Of a stretch of 64,000 bases of DNA, positions 17,329 through 25,918 are shown piece after piece. The notes under the pieces are model-generated. The model did no database searches. It was not told the DNA's origin and saw only the letters and a list, made by a program, of their open reading frames with translations. Source of the stretch: Brachybacterium faecium DSM 4810 (GTDB lineage Bacteria; Actinomycetota; Actinomycetes; Actinomycetales; Dermabacteraceae); assembly GCA_000023405.1 (NCBI GenBank), contig CP001643.1:2604001-2668000 (forward strand). The letters run 5' to 3'. Within the stretch, counting starts at the first letter, position 1. Each line of letters starts with the position of its first letter. Made by a program: the position numbers and the translations under genes.

Positions 17329-17334
17329 AGTGTA
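17329..17334 (-). promoter_or_regulatory. -10 box for leaderless pirin gene
   Basis: TACACT on the minus strand ends 6 nt before ATG 17322, and no SD is present. Confidence 0.55.
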
Positions 17335-17385
17335 GGGAGCGGGCGGGCGCGACGATGGGAGCGCCCGCCATGGTTGGATTGCCGT

Positions 17386-17586
17386 ATGGACGCTCTGCCC
17401 TTCTTCATCATGCTCGCGGTCGCGCTCATCGACATCGTCTTCGCGGCGTGGTTCATCCGCCGCGGCGTGACGGAGGGAGCGGGCTCTGCGCGAGGGCGGT
17501 CCACGCTGATGGTCGGAGGGACCATGATCATCGGCGCGATCATGATCATCGCCCTCGCGTTCTTCCTCTTCGGTCCGTTCGGGTGA
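17386..17586 (+). CDS. 66-aa two-helix membrane protein (hypothetical)
   Basis: The product has two hydrophobic segments, residues ~4-23 (ALPFFIMLAVALIDIVFAAW) and ~41-63, joined by a short basic loop (RRGVTEGAGSARGRS). The second segment is Met/Ile-rich with GG and GA spacing that could favour helix packing. It is divergent from pirin and followed by a hairpin terminator at 17674-17709. I recognise no family. ATG 17386 lacks a good SD, so it may also be leaderless. Confidence 0.65.
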   Translation: MDALPFFIMLAVALIDIVFAAWFIRRGVTEGAGSARGRSTLMVGGTMIIGAIMIIALAFFLFGPFG

Positions 17587-17673
17587 GACCCGGGCGGTTC
17601 AGGTGAGACGCGGACGCGCCGGCTGAGGCTCGGGCTGTCCGGCCGACGTCCCGCGGAACCGCCCGGCCCGCGC

Positions 17674-17709
17674 ACGAGAGAGGCGCCGGTTCCACGGCAC
17701 CTCTCTCGT
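17674..17709. terminator. Bidirectional terminator between the 66-aa membrane protein and the TipA-like regulator
   Basis: Arms 17674-17687 and 17696-17709 (ACGAGAGAGGCGCC against GGCACCTCTCTCGT) pair 13 of 14 with an 8-nt loop. Confidence 0.7.
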
Positions 17710-17813
17710 CACGCCGGGCCAGGGGCCCCGACGGGTCAGGCCCCGCCGCAGGGCCCGCCTGCTCTGGGCCCACGGCAGGGCTCGCAGGGCGGCTCCTCGC
17801 AGCGGGGCCGGTG

Positions 17814-18629
17814 TCACTGCCAGGTGGCGGTCTCCGGGTCCACGCCGTGGGCTCGGGCGTTCTCCTCGATCGCATGGCGCAGCCAGGCGGCGAGGCCCTC
17901 GGCCCGCTGGTCGTAGTGCGCCGCGAACCGGGGGTCCTCGGTGTACATCCGAGCCAGCACCACCTGCATCGCGTGGGTGCAGTCGTAGTGCCTCGCGATC
18001 GTGGCGCGGTGGCGTTCAGCGAGCGCGTTCGCGTCTTCGCCGGCGGGGTCGACGCCCCGGTCGAGGGCGTCGGCGAGCGCGGCCTCGACCTCGTCGAGCT
18101 CGTCCTTGAACTCCTGCCACTGCGCGGCATCGCGGCCGGCGCTGCGGGCGGCGGACTGCTTCCAGGCGTCGGTGCTCCCCCAGCGCTCGCGGGCCTCCTC
18201 CTGGTACGCGGGGTCCCAGTCGGTGCCGAAGATGCGGGCCTGCTCCTCGGGGCTCAGCGGGGTGCTGTTCTGTGCGGCCATGTCGGTCCTCTCGATCATC
18301 TCGTCGACGGCGCGTGCCGTCCGCTCGAGCCGCCGGATCCGCTCGGCGAGCTGGTCCTTCTGGCGGCGGAGGTGCTCGCGGGGGTCGACGGAGGGATCAT
18401 CGAGGATCCGCCCGATCTCCGCGAGCGCCAGACCGAGCTCGCGGTACACGAGCACCCGGTGGATCCGGGCCACGTCCGCGGCGTCGTACAGCCGGTAGCC
18501 GGCCCAGCTGCGCCCGCCGGGCCGGACCAGTCCGATCGCGTCCCAGTGGTGCAGTGTGCGGACGCTGACGCCCACCAGCTCGGCGACGCGGCCGACGGTG
18601 AGGTCCTCGTGCTGTGTCGTCTCGGTCAT
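17814..18629 (-). CDS. MerR-family regulator with TipAS antibiotic-recognition domain
   Basis: A 271-aa TipA-like activator. Residues ~8-80 form the MerR winged helix (VGRVAELVGVSVRTLHHWDAIGLVRP), followed by a coiled-coil dimer helix to about 115. Residues ~125-271 form the TipAS domain (LSPEEQARIFG, QEEARERWG, EFKDELDEVEAALAD), which in Streptomyces binds thiopeptides and other cyclic compounds. Start ATG 18629 has both a possible GGGAGG SD and a -10-like GACGGT 7 nt upstream. A palindromic operator lies in its own 19-bp promoter spacer, so it is probably autoregulated. No obvious drug-efflux target is adjacent. Confidence 0.9.
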   Translation of the reverse strand: MTETTQHEDLTVGRVAELVGVSVRTLHHWDAIGLVRPGGRSWAGYRLYDAADVARIHRVLVYRELGLALAEIGRILDDPSVDPREHLRRQKDQLAERIRRLERTARAVDEMIERTDMAAQNSTPLSPEEQARIFGTDWDPAYQEEARERWGSTDAWKQSAARSAGRDAAQWQEFKDELDEVEAALADALDRGVDPAGEDANALAERHRATIARHYDCTHAMQVVLARMYTEDPRFAAHYDQRAEGLAAWLRHAIEENARAHGVDPETATWQ

Positions 18630-18636
18630 GGGACAC

Positions 18637-18667
18637 ACCGTCCTCCCTGACGTCGCGTGAGGGTCAA
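18637..18667 (-). promoter_or_regulatory. MerR-type promoter with operator palindrome (autoregulation of the TipA-like gene)
   Basis: TTGACC (-35, 18667-18662) and GACGGT (-10, 18642-18637) are 19 bp apart, the over-long spacer typical of MerR activation. A dyad CCCT-n-ACG-nnn-CGT-n-AGGG occupies 18645-18663, centred in that spacer. Confidence 0.65.
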
Positions 18668-18969
18668 GCGGTCCCGCGGAGCACGCCGGCCGAGAGGGGC
18701 GGGACCGCTCGTCGAGCGCCGCGACGAGGGTCGTCGAGCGCTGTGACAAGGCGTTTCGGCGCCACGGTCCGGCGGGACTCCTCGAGCAGCTGCGCCATCC
18801 CCTCATCCTCCCGCTGCGCGCGCTCTCGGACCAGCCCTGCCGCCGGGCGTCTGCGCGGGTCCACGTCATCGCAGGGCAGCTGGCCGCGCCGGGCAGCCGG
18901 GCACGCCAGGGAGCCGACCGCCCCAGACAGCCGGCCACCCCAGACGATCGGCCGCGCCGCGCAGGCCCG
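18668..18969. other. Gene-free stretch between the TipA-like regulator and the nucleoside hydrolase
   Basis: It holds a 9-bp inverted repeat (18668-18676 with 18700-18708) and a 22-bp-spaced direct repeat of CGTCGAGCGC (near 18710 and 18732). No credible reading frame with an SD was seen. It may contain additional regulator sites. Confidence 0.45.
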
Positions 18970-18975
18970 TATCCT
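18970..18975 (+). promoter_or_regulatory. -10 box for leaderless nucleoside hydrolase gene
   Basis: TATCCT ends 6 nt before ATG 18982, and no SD is present. Confidence 0.6.
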
Positions 18976-18981
18976 GGCCGG

Positions 18982-19956
18982 ATGAGCATTCCGCTGCTGG
19001 TCGACTGCGACACCGGGATCGACGACGCGATCGCCCTGACGTATCTCGCCGCGCACCCTGGCGCCGAGATCGCCGGCATCGTCTCCACGGGCGGGAACGT
19101 CGAGGTGGGGGCGGTGCATCGCAACAACCTGGTGCTCAACGAGCTGCTGGGGGTCGACGCCCCGATCGCGCGGGGCGCGGAGCGCCCGCTGGTGCAGGAG
19201 CCGATGTACGCCGACGACACCCACGGCCCGGGCGGGCTCGGCCATGCGGTGCTGCCCGATCCCACCCGCACCGGTGATGCCCGCACGGGCGCCCAGCTGT
19301 GGGTGGACCTCGCCCGGCAGCGGCCCGGCGAGCTGGTGGGCCTGGTGCTCGGCCCGCACACGAATCTCGCGCTCGCGCTGGAGATCGAGCCGGAGCTGCC
19401 GCGTCTGCTCCGGCGCCTGCACGTCATGGGCGGGGCGATCCACCACCGCGGCAACACCGGGCCGACGAGCGAGTGGAACATCGCGGTGGATCCGGAAGCG
19501 GCTCAGCGCGTGCTCACCGCCTTCTCCACGGCCGCGCGGCGCCCGGTGCTGGGCTCGCTCGAGGCGACCGAGTCGGTCCGCTTCACGCAGGGCACCTTCG
19601 ACCGCGTCTCCGCCCTCGAGGCCGGGACCGGCCATCCGGTGGCCGGGATCCTGGCCGACGCGCTGCGCTTCTACTTCGAGTTCCACGAGGCCGACGGCTT
19701 CGGCTGGACGGCGCACGTGCACGATCCGCTGGTGGCCGCGCACGCGGTGACCGGGGACTTCGCCGGCACCCGGCCGCTCGCGGTGGATGTGGAGCTGGCG
19801 GGGACGCTCACCCGCGGTCAGACGGTGGGCGACGAGCTGGGGCGCTGGGGCCGGGCGCCGAACGTCGAGGTGCTCACCGACGTGCGGCCGCAGGAGTTCA
19901 TCGAGCATCTGCTCGCGACGCTCGAGAGCGGGCTGTCCCGCGATCCCGTGCGCTGA
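18982..19956 (+). CDS. Inosine/uridine-preferring nucleoside hydrolase
   Basis: A 324-aa N-glycosidase of the IUNH family that splits ribonucleosides into base and ribose for salvage. The calcium-binding signature DCDTGIDDA is at residues 8-16; VMGGAIHHRGN, a typical active-site strand, follows near 150, then SEWNIAVDPEAA and the late HVHDPLVAAH supplying a further calcium/ribose ligand. Base preference cannot be read from the sequence. It is a single gene with a leaderless start, ending 44 nt before the convergent HNH gene. Confidence 0.92.
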   Translation: MSIPLLVDCDTGIDDAIALTYLAAHPGAEIAGIVSTGGNVEVGAVHRNNLVLNELLGVDAPIARGAERPLVQEPMYADDTHGPGGLGHAVLPDPTRTGDARTGAQLWVDLARQRPGELVGLVLGPHTNLALALEIEPELPRLLRRLHVMGGAIHHRGNTGPTSEWNIAVDPEAAQRVLTAFSTAARRPVLGSLEATESVRFTQGTFDRVSALEAGTGHPVAGILADALRFYFEFHEADGFGWTAHVHDPLVAAHAVTGDFAGTRPLAVDVELAGTLTRGQTVGDELGRWGRAPNVEVLTDVRPQEFIEHLLATLESGLSRDPVR

Positions 19957-20000
19957 GACGTGTCTCCTGCGGCCGCAGCTGCTGATCGCGCGCTCGGCTC

Positions 20001-21782
20001 TCAGGTGCGGGGCGAGGCGGGCACACCGGGCGTGGGCGGCGGGTCGCCATCGAGCACGATCAGGTGGCGGCGGGCGTGGTAGTCGACGCGTGGATGAGGG
20101 TGGAGCCGGCACCTGCGGTCACGACTGCGGGGCCCGGCCGGATGGCGGTTGCGCACGAGAAGGGCGGGGTCGATCCGGTCGACGGCCCGCTGGAGCGAGA
20201 CACCGATCCGCGCGGCGTGCTCGGCGCCGTCTCGAGGAGTCGGTCCCGGCGGCGCCTCGGCCCGGGAGATGGCCCGAGGTGTGGTCTCCTCCGGTGAGGC
20301 GTCTGGTGGACGGCGATGGCGCTGGCGAGCGGCGGTGCCGAGGGGGTCGTAGTTGATGCCGCCCCGTCGGGCCTTCTGCCCGTACCGGGTGGTCCATTCG
20401 ACGGTGCGCCGGGTCCCCTGCTCGTCCGTGATGACTCGCGCGGTCCGGCCGGCGGCTTCCTTCTGGTTGTCGGCCACACAGGCCCCGTTGCCGTTGTCCC
20501 GTGAGGTCTTCCCTCCCCGGGACCAGGGCACGATGTGGTCGAGCTGCCGGATGCCGGCATCCCAGTACGGAGCCCGGCAGCTCTGGTGCGCGTAGCGGAG
20601 CAGCCGTGCCAGTCCGGGTGGGAAGCGGCGGGAACGGGATTCGACGGCGACCAGCTGCCCGTCCTCGGGGTCGAGGAAGAGCCTCCTCAGCGTGAGCGCG
20701 AGCTCGGGGTCCTCCCCGTCGGCGTCCAGGGCGTGCCGCATCGCATCGCGGATGTGCTCGAAGGGCACGCTGCCGTACCCCTCGATGGTCGCGGCATCGG
20801 CATGGGCCGGAGCGAGCAGGGACCGGTCGGTGATCAGCACCCCGATCTCCAGGGTCGACGGGTCGACACCGTCGCCTCGACCGATCAGCGCATCGGCGAA
20901 CAGGTCGGCCATGATCTGCTGGTGCCCGCGCCGATCCCCGCCGGCTCGGGCCTGTTCCGCCGCGACCGCGAGACCTTGACGGATCCGCGCCCCGTCCAGC
21001 CCGGTCACGTGCGCGGTGATCGTGGCCATCCCGTGTCGGCCCCGCCGCACCGTCACGCTCCGGGAGCGTCGCGCCTCGCGATGCCGCTCCGCGGCGCCGC
21101 CCGGGTCCAGGGCGTGCAGCACCCGCTCGGCCTCATCTCCCCATTCCTGGGGACCGCAGCCCTCGAGAGAGCCGAGGTGGGCGGTGAGGACCTCATCGAC
21201 CTGCGACCGCTGCCGGGGCGTGGCCGGCCCCAGCACGCGGCCCACCACATGGCCCGCCGCGGGCACCATCCGACCATCGGCGAGCGCCGTCAGCAGTCCC
21301 GGCATCGACTGCACCAGGCGGCGGCACGAGGCCATGGACTGCCCGGCGGCGGAGGGAGATGCCTTCAGCGCCGCGGACGCCTCGGCCCGCGCGATACGCA
21401 CCGCCTGGCGCGGGGACTCCCCCCGCTGCACGCTGTCCAGCGTCACCGCCGCCTCGAGCTGGACGAGCGTTCGTGCCTGCACCGCCGCCACCGCCGCGGA
21501 CAGCTTCTGCAGACCGCTCAGCACCGCGATCACCTCGCGCGGCGACATCGCGCTCAGCGACCCTGATCCCTGAGCACCGAGCTGTGCGAGCGCCGACCGC
21601 GCCTGCGCCACGTCCACGCCGCCCACCACGAACTCGTCCTCACCGGCGGTGACCGCGAGCCCGCGCCCGCCTGTGCGGCGCGTGGCCGAGGCGCGAGCAT
21701 CGCGACGTGCGGCATCGTCCCCGTGGGATCCGTCCTCGGCTCCCCAGGGTTCTTCCCCCGCACTTCTCGAATCGAACGTCAT
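20001..21782 (-). CDS. DUF222 / HNH endonuclease domain protein (13E12 repeat family)
   Basis: A 593-aa member of the actinobacterial DUF222-HNH family, often present in many copies per genome. The DUF222 region (~50-370) is helical (SAMSPREVIAVLSGLQKLSAAVAAVQ). The HNH domain follows at about 400-440, with CRAPYWDAGIRQLDHIVPWSRGG and NGNGACVADNQKEAAG giving the Cys/Asp-His/Asn/Cys pattern of an HNH nuclease. The C-terminal ~100 residues are disordered and Arg/Pro-rich. Function is unknown; mobility or DNA repair has been suggested for the family. The SD is weak, so the start is provisional. Confidence 0.88.
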   Translation of the reverse strand: MTFDSRSAGEEPWGAEDGSHGDDAARRDARASATRRTGGRGLAVTAGEDEFVVGGVDVAQARSALAQLGAQGSGSLSAMSPREVIAVLSGLQKLSAAVAAVQARTLVQLEAAVTLDSVQRGESPRQAVRIARAEASAALKASPSAAGQSMASCRRLVQSMPGLLTALADGRMVPAAGHVVGRVLGPATPRQRSQVDEVLTAHLGSLEGCGPQEWGDEAERVLHALDPGGAAERHREARRSRSVTVRRGRHGMATITAHVTGLDGARIRQGLAVAAEQARAGGDRRGHQQIMADLFADALIGRGDGVDPSTLEIGVLITDRSLLAPAHADAATIEGYGSVPFEHIRDAMRHALDADGEDPELALTLRRLFLDPEDGQLVAVESRSRRFPPGLARLLRYAHQSCRAPYWDAGIRQLDHIVPWSRGGKTSRDNGNGACVADNQKEAAGRTARVITDEQGTRRTVEWTTRYGQKARRGGINYDPLGTAARQRHRRPPDASPEETTPRAISRAEAPPGPTPRDGAEHAARIGVSLQRAVDRIDPALLVRNRHPAGPRSRDRRCRLHPHPRVDYHARRHLIVLDGDPPPTPGVPASPRT

Positions 21783-22105
21783 GCCCTTATTTTCTCACGC
21801 GGCGCACGAGAAAGGAACAGGTGGCGCAAAACAGCCGGTCGACACTTGCGCACTGTGGACAACCTGCCACTGTGGAGGAACAGTCACGTGACCACCGACG
21901 ATGGTGCATGATCGACGCGGGAGCGCTCAGCCGTGGCCGCTGCCCGAGCGCTCCGGCGGTGCGCTCGGGCACACCGCCGCAGCATCACGAGAACCGCTTG
22001 CGGGTTTTCGAACAGGCGCGCTCATCGATTCTCGAAAGAGCCGGAGGCCGACGCACTGCTCCTGCCTCACCCTCGGACCCTCGAGGCGCGACCTCGGGCG
22101 TGCGC
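21783..22105. other. Intergenic region between the HNH gene and the MaoC gene
   Basis: It contains the terminator hairpin 21941-21971 and a comparatively AT-rich segment (21783-21900) that should hold the HNH-gene promoter. No gene was seen. Confidence 0.5.
21941..21971 (-). terminator. Terminator of the thiolase-FabG-MaoC operon
   Basis: Perfect 11-bp arms TGCCCGAGCGC and GCGCTCGGGCA enclose a 9-nt loop, 135 nt after the maoC-type gene stop. Confidence 0.6.
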
Positions 22106-23011
22106 TCACCTCTCGAGCGTCGTCACCTGCACCTCGAAGCAGCGCCGCGGCCCCTTGTCGCCGCGACCGGCCCGCCAGCCCACACAGTGCACGGAGCCGG
22201 AGGCCGGGTCGTCCTCGTAGGCGACCAGCACGGAGCCGGGCAGCGTCACGGGGGCATCGAAGGAGACGTCCCAGCGCAGCGGCCGGGAGAGGTCGACCCG
22301 CGATTCGGTGAAGGCCCGCGAGGCGGTGTACATGCCGTGCGCGATCGCGCGCGGGAACCCGAAGGCCTTCGCGCTCAGCGCCGACATGTGGATCGGGTTC
22401 ACGTCTCCGGCGACCGCGGCGTACCGACGGCCGACGTCCGCGGCCAGCCTCCAGCGGCCCGTGGGGCGCGGTGGTGCGAAGTCCCGGCGCGCCCGGGAGC
22501 TCGGCTCCCCGCCGCCGCGCACCAGGTAGGTGGAGACGTCGGTGGCGATGATCTCGCCGTCCCCGCCGAGGATCGTCGAGACCGCCTCGAAGGTGCGGCC
22601 CTTGTGGTGCGGGCGCAGGTCCCGCACCCGGCACTCGACGTCCACGAGCTCCCCGACCCGCACCGGTCGGTGCTGGAGCACCTGGTTGCGCACGTGCACG
22701 AGCCCCAGCAGCGCGAAGGGGAAGTCGCGCCGGGCCATGAGGGCGAGGGAGATGGGGAAGGCGAGCACGTGGAGCACACCGGGGTGGACCAGATCGGTGG
22801 CCGGCCCTCCCATGAGGTGGTCGAAGTCGCGGGCCCGCTCGGCGTCGATCCGCACCTGGCGCACCCGGTACGCGACCGAGGGGAGCACGGCCTCGCCGCG
22901 CCCCCGGCGGGAGCGGGGATCGAGCGCCGCGGCGTACACGGCGGGGAAGGAGGGGACGTCGGAGAGATCCCTGATCTGCTCCTGCGTGCGCAGTTCTGTG
23001 GAGCCGGTCAT
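22106..23011 (-). CDS. MaoC-family (R)-3-hydroxyacyl dehydratase, double hot-dog (HtdX-like)
   Basis: A 301-aa protein with two hot-dog halves. The C-terminal half carries the hydratase-2 motif YAAVAGDVNPIHMSALSAKAFGFPRAIAHGMYT, including the catalytic Asp and His. It should dehydrate (R)-3-hydroxyacyl thioesters to trans-2-enoyl thioesters. I start it at ATG 23011 behind GGGAGGT (9 nt spacing), just after the FabG stop, rather than at 23047 inside FabG. In Mycobacterium the order htdX-fabG4-fadA2-fadE5 is the same as here, which supports a shared acyl-chain pathway. Confidence 0.88.
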   Translation of the reverse strand: MTGSTELRTQEQIRDLSDVPSFPAVYAAALDPRSRRGRGEAVLPSVAYRVRQVRIDAERARDFDHLMGGPATDLVHPGVLHVLAFPISLALMARRDFPFALLGLVHVRNQVLQHRPVRVGELVDVECRVRDLRPHHKGRTFEAVSTILGGDGEIIATDVSTYLVRGGGEPSSRARRDFAPPRPTGRWRLAADVGRRYAAVAGDVNPIHMSALSAKAFGFPRAIAHGMYTASRAFTESRVDLSRPLRWDVSFDAPVTLPGSVLVAYEDDPASGSVHCVGWRAGRGDKGPRRCFEVQVTTLER

Positions 23012-23019
23012 CGCCGCGC

Positions 23020-24360
23020 TCACCTCCCGACCATGTTCTGGCCGCACACGCGCAGCGTCTCGCCCCGGATGCCGCCTGCTTCCGCGGAGGCCAGGAAGGA
23101 GATCGCCTCGGCGACGTCGACGGGGAGGCCGCCCTGCTGCAGCGAGTTCAGCCTGCGGGCGATCTCGCGGGTGAGCGCCGGCATCTTCGCGGTCATCTCG
23201 GTCTCGATGAAGCCGGGGGCGACGGCGTTGGCGGTCCCGTCGAGGGGCTCGAGCCGGGCGGCGAGCGCGTCGACGAAGGCGATCACCCCGGCCTTGGAGG
23301 CGGCGTAGTTCGTCTGCCCCCGGTTGCCGGCGATGCCGCTGGTGGAGGCGAGCGAGACCACGCGCGGCTGCTCGCCGAGCACGTCCCCGGCGTCGATGAG
23401 CGCGTCGGTGAGGGAGATCTGGCTGGTGATGTTCACGGCGAGCACCGGGTCCCAGCGGTCCGCGGTCATGTTGGCCAACAGCTTGTCGCGGGTGATGCCG
23501 GCGTTCAGCACCACGGCATCGAGGCTCAGCCCGCGCTCGCGCAGGGCGGCGACCAGCCGCCCCCCCGCGCCCTCCGCGGTGACGTCGAGCTGGATCGGCA
23601 CGGCGCGCAGCTCATTGGCCAGGCGCGACAGCTCCGTCCCGGCTCCCGGCACGTCCAGCACCACCAGACGCGCCCCGTCGGCAGCGAGGGTCCGTGCGAT
23701 CGCCGCACCGATGCCGCGGGCCGCCCCGGTGACCAGGGCGGTGCGCCCCGCCAGCGGCAGCGCGCGGTCCGCGGTCGCGCTGCCCGCGGCCGAGGAGACG
23801 GTGAGGAACTGGCCGGTGATGAAGGCGCTGCGCGCGGAGAGGAAGAACCGCAGCGCACCGATCACGGAGGGGGCCTCGAGCGCGACGTCGTCCTCGACGA
23901 GGAGACCGTTCGCGGTCGCGCCGCCGCGCATCTCGTGGGCGAGGGAGCGCAGGAAGCCCTCGACCCCGCCGCGGGCGGCGTCGCGCGCCGGGTCCTCGTC
24001 TCCGGCGGGGCGGGAGATCGTCACCACGCGGGCGCCGGGGGCGAGGCTGCGCATCGCCCCGGCCAGCGGGAGCACGAGTGGGCCGAGGTCCGCCGGAGAG
24101 GCGATCTCGTCGAGCACGAGGATCACGGAGCCGACGCTGCGCAGCTCCTCGAAGCGGCGGCGCACGTCATGGCCCTCGTGCAGCAGCAGCTGGGCGATCC
24201 CGTCGGCCCCGGCGGAGTCGCCGAGCACGACGACCGGGCCGAGCACCGGCGCGGGGCGGTCGTCTCGGCGCAGGAGCCTCGCGGGGCGGGGCAGCCCGAG
24301 CTGCTTGGCGAGCGCCCCGCCGGGGGCGGAGCGGATGAAGCGGGTGTAGGCATCGGTCAT
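23020..24360 (-). CDS. fabG: High-molecular-weight 3-oxoacyl-ACP/CoA reductase (FabG4-like)
   Basis: A 446-aa two-domain short-chain dehydrogenase. Residues 1-~205 are a degenerate flavodoxin-like Rossmann domain. Residues ~210-446 are the catalytic SDR: cofactor motif TGAARGIGAAIA, NAGIT, SLASTSGIAGNRGQTNYAASKAG (catalytic Ser-Tyr-x3-Lys) and ETEM. Length and layout match mycobacterial FabG4, which reduces 3-oxoacyl-CoA with NADH. It sits between the thiolase (54 nt upstream) and the MaoC gene (8 nt downstream). Confidence 0.92.
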   Translation of the reverse strand: MTDAYTRFIRSAPGGALAKQLGLPRPARLLRRDDRPAPVLGPVVVLGDSAGADGIAQLLLHEGHDVRRRFEELRSVGSVILVLDEIASPADLGPLVLPLAGAMRSLAPGARVVTISRPAGDEDPARDAARGGVEGFLRSLAHEMRGGATANGLLVEDDVALEAPSVIGALRFFLSARSAFITGQFLTVSSAAGSATADRALPLAGRTALVTGAARGIGAAIARTLAADGARLVVLDVPGAGTELSRLANELRAVPIQLDVTAEGAGGRLVAALRERGLSLDAVVLNAGITRDKLLANMTADRWDPVLAVNITSQISLTDALIDAGDVLGEQPRVVSLASTSGIAGNRGQTNYAASKAGVIAFVDALAARLEPLDGTANAVAPGFIETEMTAKMPALTREIARRLNSLQQGGLPVDVAEAISFLASAEAGGIRGETLRVCGQNMVGR

Positions 24361-24414
24361 GGTGACCTCCTGGTCAGGGGTGCGGTCGCGCGGTGGCGGG
24401 GCGGGCGCCGCCGC

Positions 24415-25737
24415 TCAGTCGGTGACGGATTCGAGCAGCACGGCGGTGCCCTGCCCCGCGGCGGCGCACACCGAGATCAGGCCGCGCTGGATGCGTCCGG
24501 TCTCCTGTGCCCGCTCGTGCAGGAGCTTCGCCAGGGTCGCCACCAGGCGACCGCCGGTCGCGGCGAAGGGGTGGCCCGCGGCGAGCGAGGAGCCGGCGAC
24601 GTTGAGCTTCGCGCGGTCGATGCTGCCGAGCGCTCCGCCGCGGCCGAGCCGCTCCCGGCAGAACTCCTCGGATTCCCAGGCCTTCAGGGTGGTCAGCACC
24701 GTCGAGGCGAAAGCCTCGTGGATCTCGTAGAAGTCGAGATCCTGCAGGGTGAGGCCGTGGGCGTCGAGCAGCTCGGGCACGGCGTAGACCGGTGCCATGA
24801 GCAGGCCCTCGTCCCCGTGCACGAAGTCCACCGCAGCGCTGCGGGCGTCGACCACCCGGGCGAGCGGGGTCAGGCCGCGCTCGGCGGCCCAGGCGGCGCT
24901 GCCCATCAGCACGGAGGACGCGCCGTCGGAGAGCGGGGTGGAGTTGCCGGCGGTCATGCTGGGCTCGGCCACCTGCGGCGACTTCACCCCGAAGACGGGC
25001 TTGAGGGTGCCGAGCTTCTCGAGGGTGGAGTCGGCGCGGAGGTTCTGGTCGCGGGCCAGGCCGCGGTAGCCGGTGACGAGGTCGTCGAAGAACCCGGCGT
25101 CGTAGGCGGCGGCGAGCTTCTGGTGGGAGGCGAGCGCGAGCTCGTCCTGCTCCTGCCGGCCGATGCCCCACTGGGCGGTGGTCTGTGCCTGGTGCTCGCC
25201 CATGGAGAGGCCGGTGCGGGGCTCGCCGTTGCGGGGCGGCACCGGGGCGAGATCGGCTGGGCGGATCGCGCTGAGCGCCTTGACGCGCTGCATCGCGGTC
25301 TTCGCGGCGAAGGCGCGGTGGAGGATGCGGCGCAGGCGCGGGGTGACCTCGATCGGGGAGTCCGAGGCGGAGTCCACGCCGCACGCGATGCCGGAGTCGA
25401 TCTGGCCCAGCTGGATCCGGTTCGACACGTGGATCACGGTCTCGAGGCTGGTGGCGCAGGCCTTGGACATGTCGATCGCGGGGGTGCGCGGATCCAGCGG
25501 GGTGCCCAGAGCGCTCTCGCGGGTGAGGTTGAGATCCCCGGCGAGCTTGAGCACGGCACCGCCGGCGACCTCGCCGAGCTTCTCGCCCTGCAGGCCGTAG
25601 CGGGCCACGAGGCCCTCGAGCGCCGCGGTGAGCAGATCCTGGTTGGAGATGCCGGCGTAGGGGCCGCCGGAGCGGGCGAAGGGCAGGCGGTTGCCGCCGA
25701 GGATCAGGGCGTCCTGCGGGACATCGGGCTGGGTCAC
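24415..25737 (-). CDS. Acetyl-CoA C-acyltransferase (thiolase, FadA2/FadI-like)
   Basis: A thiolase of about 440 aa. The nucleophilic Cys lies in MSKACATSLETV (residue ~94), the His site in AGHPFAATGGR, and the second Cys in the C-terminal CAAAGQGTAVLLE. The length, with the insert typical of FadI/FadA2, suggests a trifunctional-type thiolase. Start: GTG 25737 has an AAGAGG SD 8 nt upstream; GTG 25746 is also possible but sits too close to that SD. It is the first gene of a thiolase-FabG-MaoC operon, divergent from the TetR gene. Confidence 0.93.
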   Translation of the reverse strand: MTQPDVPQDALILGGNRLPFARSGGPYAGISNQDLLTAALEGLVARYGLQGEKLGEVAGGAVLKLAGDLNLTRESALGTPLDPRTPAIDMSKACATSLETVIHVSNRIQLGQIDSGIACGVDSASDSPIEVTPRLRRILHRAFAAKTAMQRVKALSAIRPADLAPVPPRNGEPRTGLSMGEHQAQTTAQWGIGRQEQDELALASHQKLAAAYDAGFFDDLVTGYRGLARDQNLRADSTLEKLGTLKPVFGVKSPQVAEPSMTAGNSTPLSDGASSVLMGSAAWAAERGLTPLARVVDARSAAVDFVHGDEGLLMAPVYAVPELLDAHGLTLQDLDFYEIHEAFASTVLTTLKAWESEEFCRERLGRGGALGSIDRAKLNVAGSSLAAGHPFAATGGRLVATLAKLLHERAQETGRIQRGLISVCAAAGQGTAVLLESVTD

Positions 25738-25896
25738 TGTGTGCACCTCTTCGTGGTCACTGCATCGGGTCGTCAGGGAGATCGGTCGTCACCGGGATCG
25801 TGCGGCGCCGGGGTCGCGCGACGGCAGGTCGTGCAGCGCCGGGGTCCGAGGCGCCGATCCGCACTGTCCCGGCTCACGACTTTACATAGGACTGAC

Positions 25897-25911
25897 GGTA
25901 CTTGATACCCT
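25897..25911. promoter_or_regulatory. TetR promoter and candidate operator
   Basis: TACCCT (25906-25911) lies 7 nt before GTG 25919, giving a leaderless tetR. It overlaps a short palindrome GGTA-N5-TACC (25897-25909) and lies close to a minus-strand TATGTA (25888-25883) that could serve the thiolase operon, so the TetR protein could repress both directions. Confidence 0.5.
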
Positions 25912-25918
25912 AGGTTCC

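Noticed and set aside
18614..18985. Plus-strand 123-aa frame upstream of the nucleoside hydrolase
   Set aside because: Ser/Arg-rich composition, no SD, and it overlaps the TipA-like promoter and operator.
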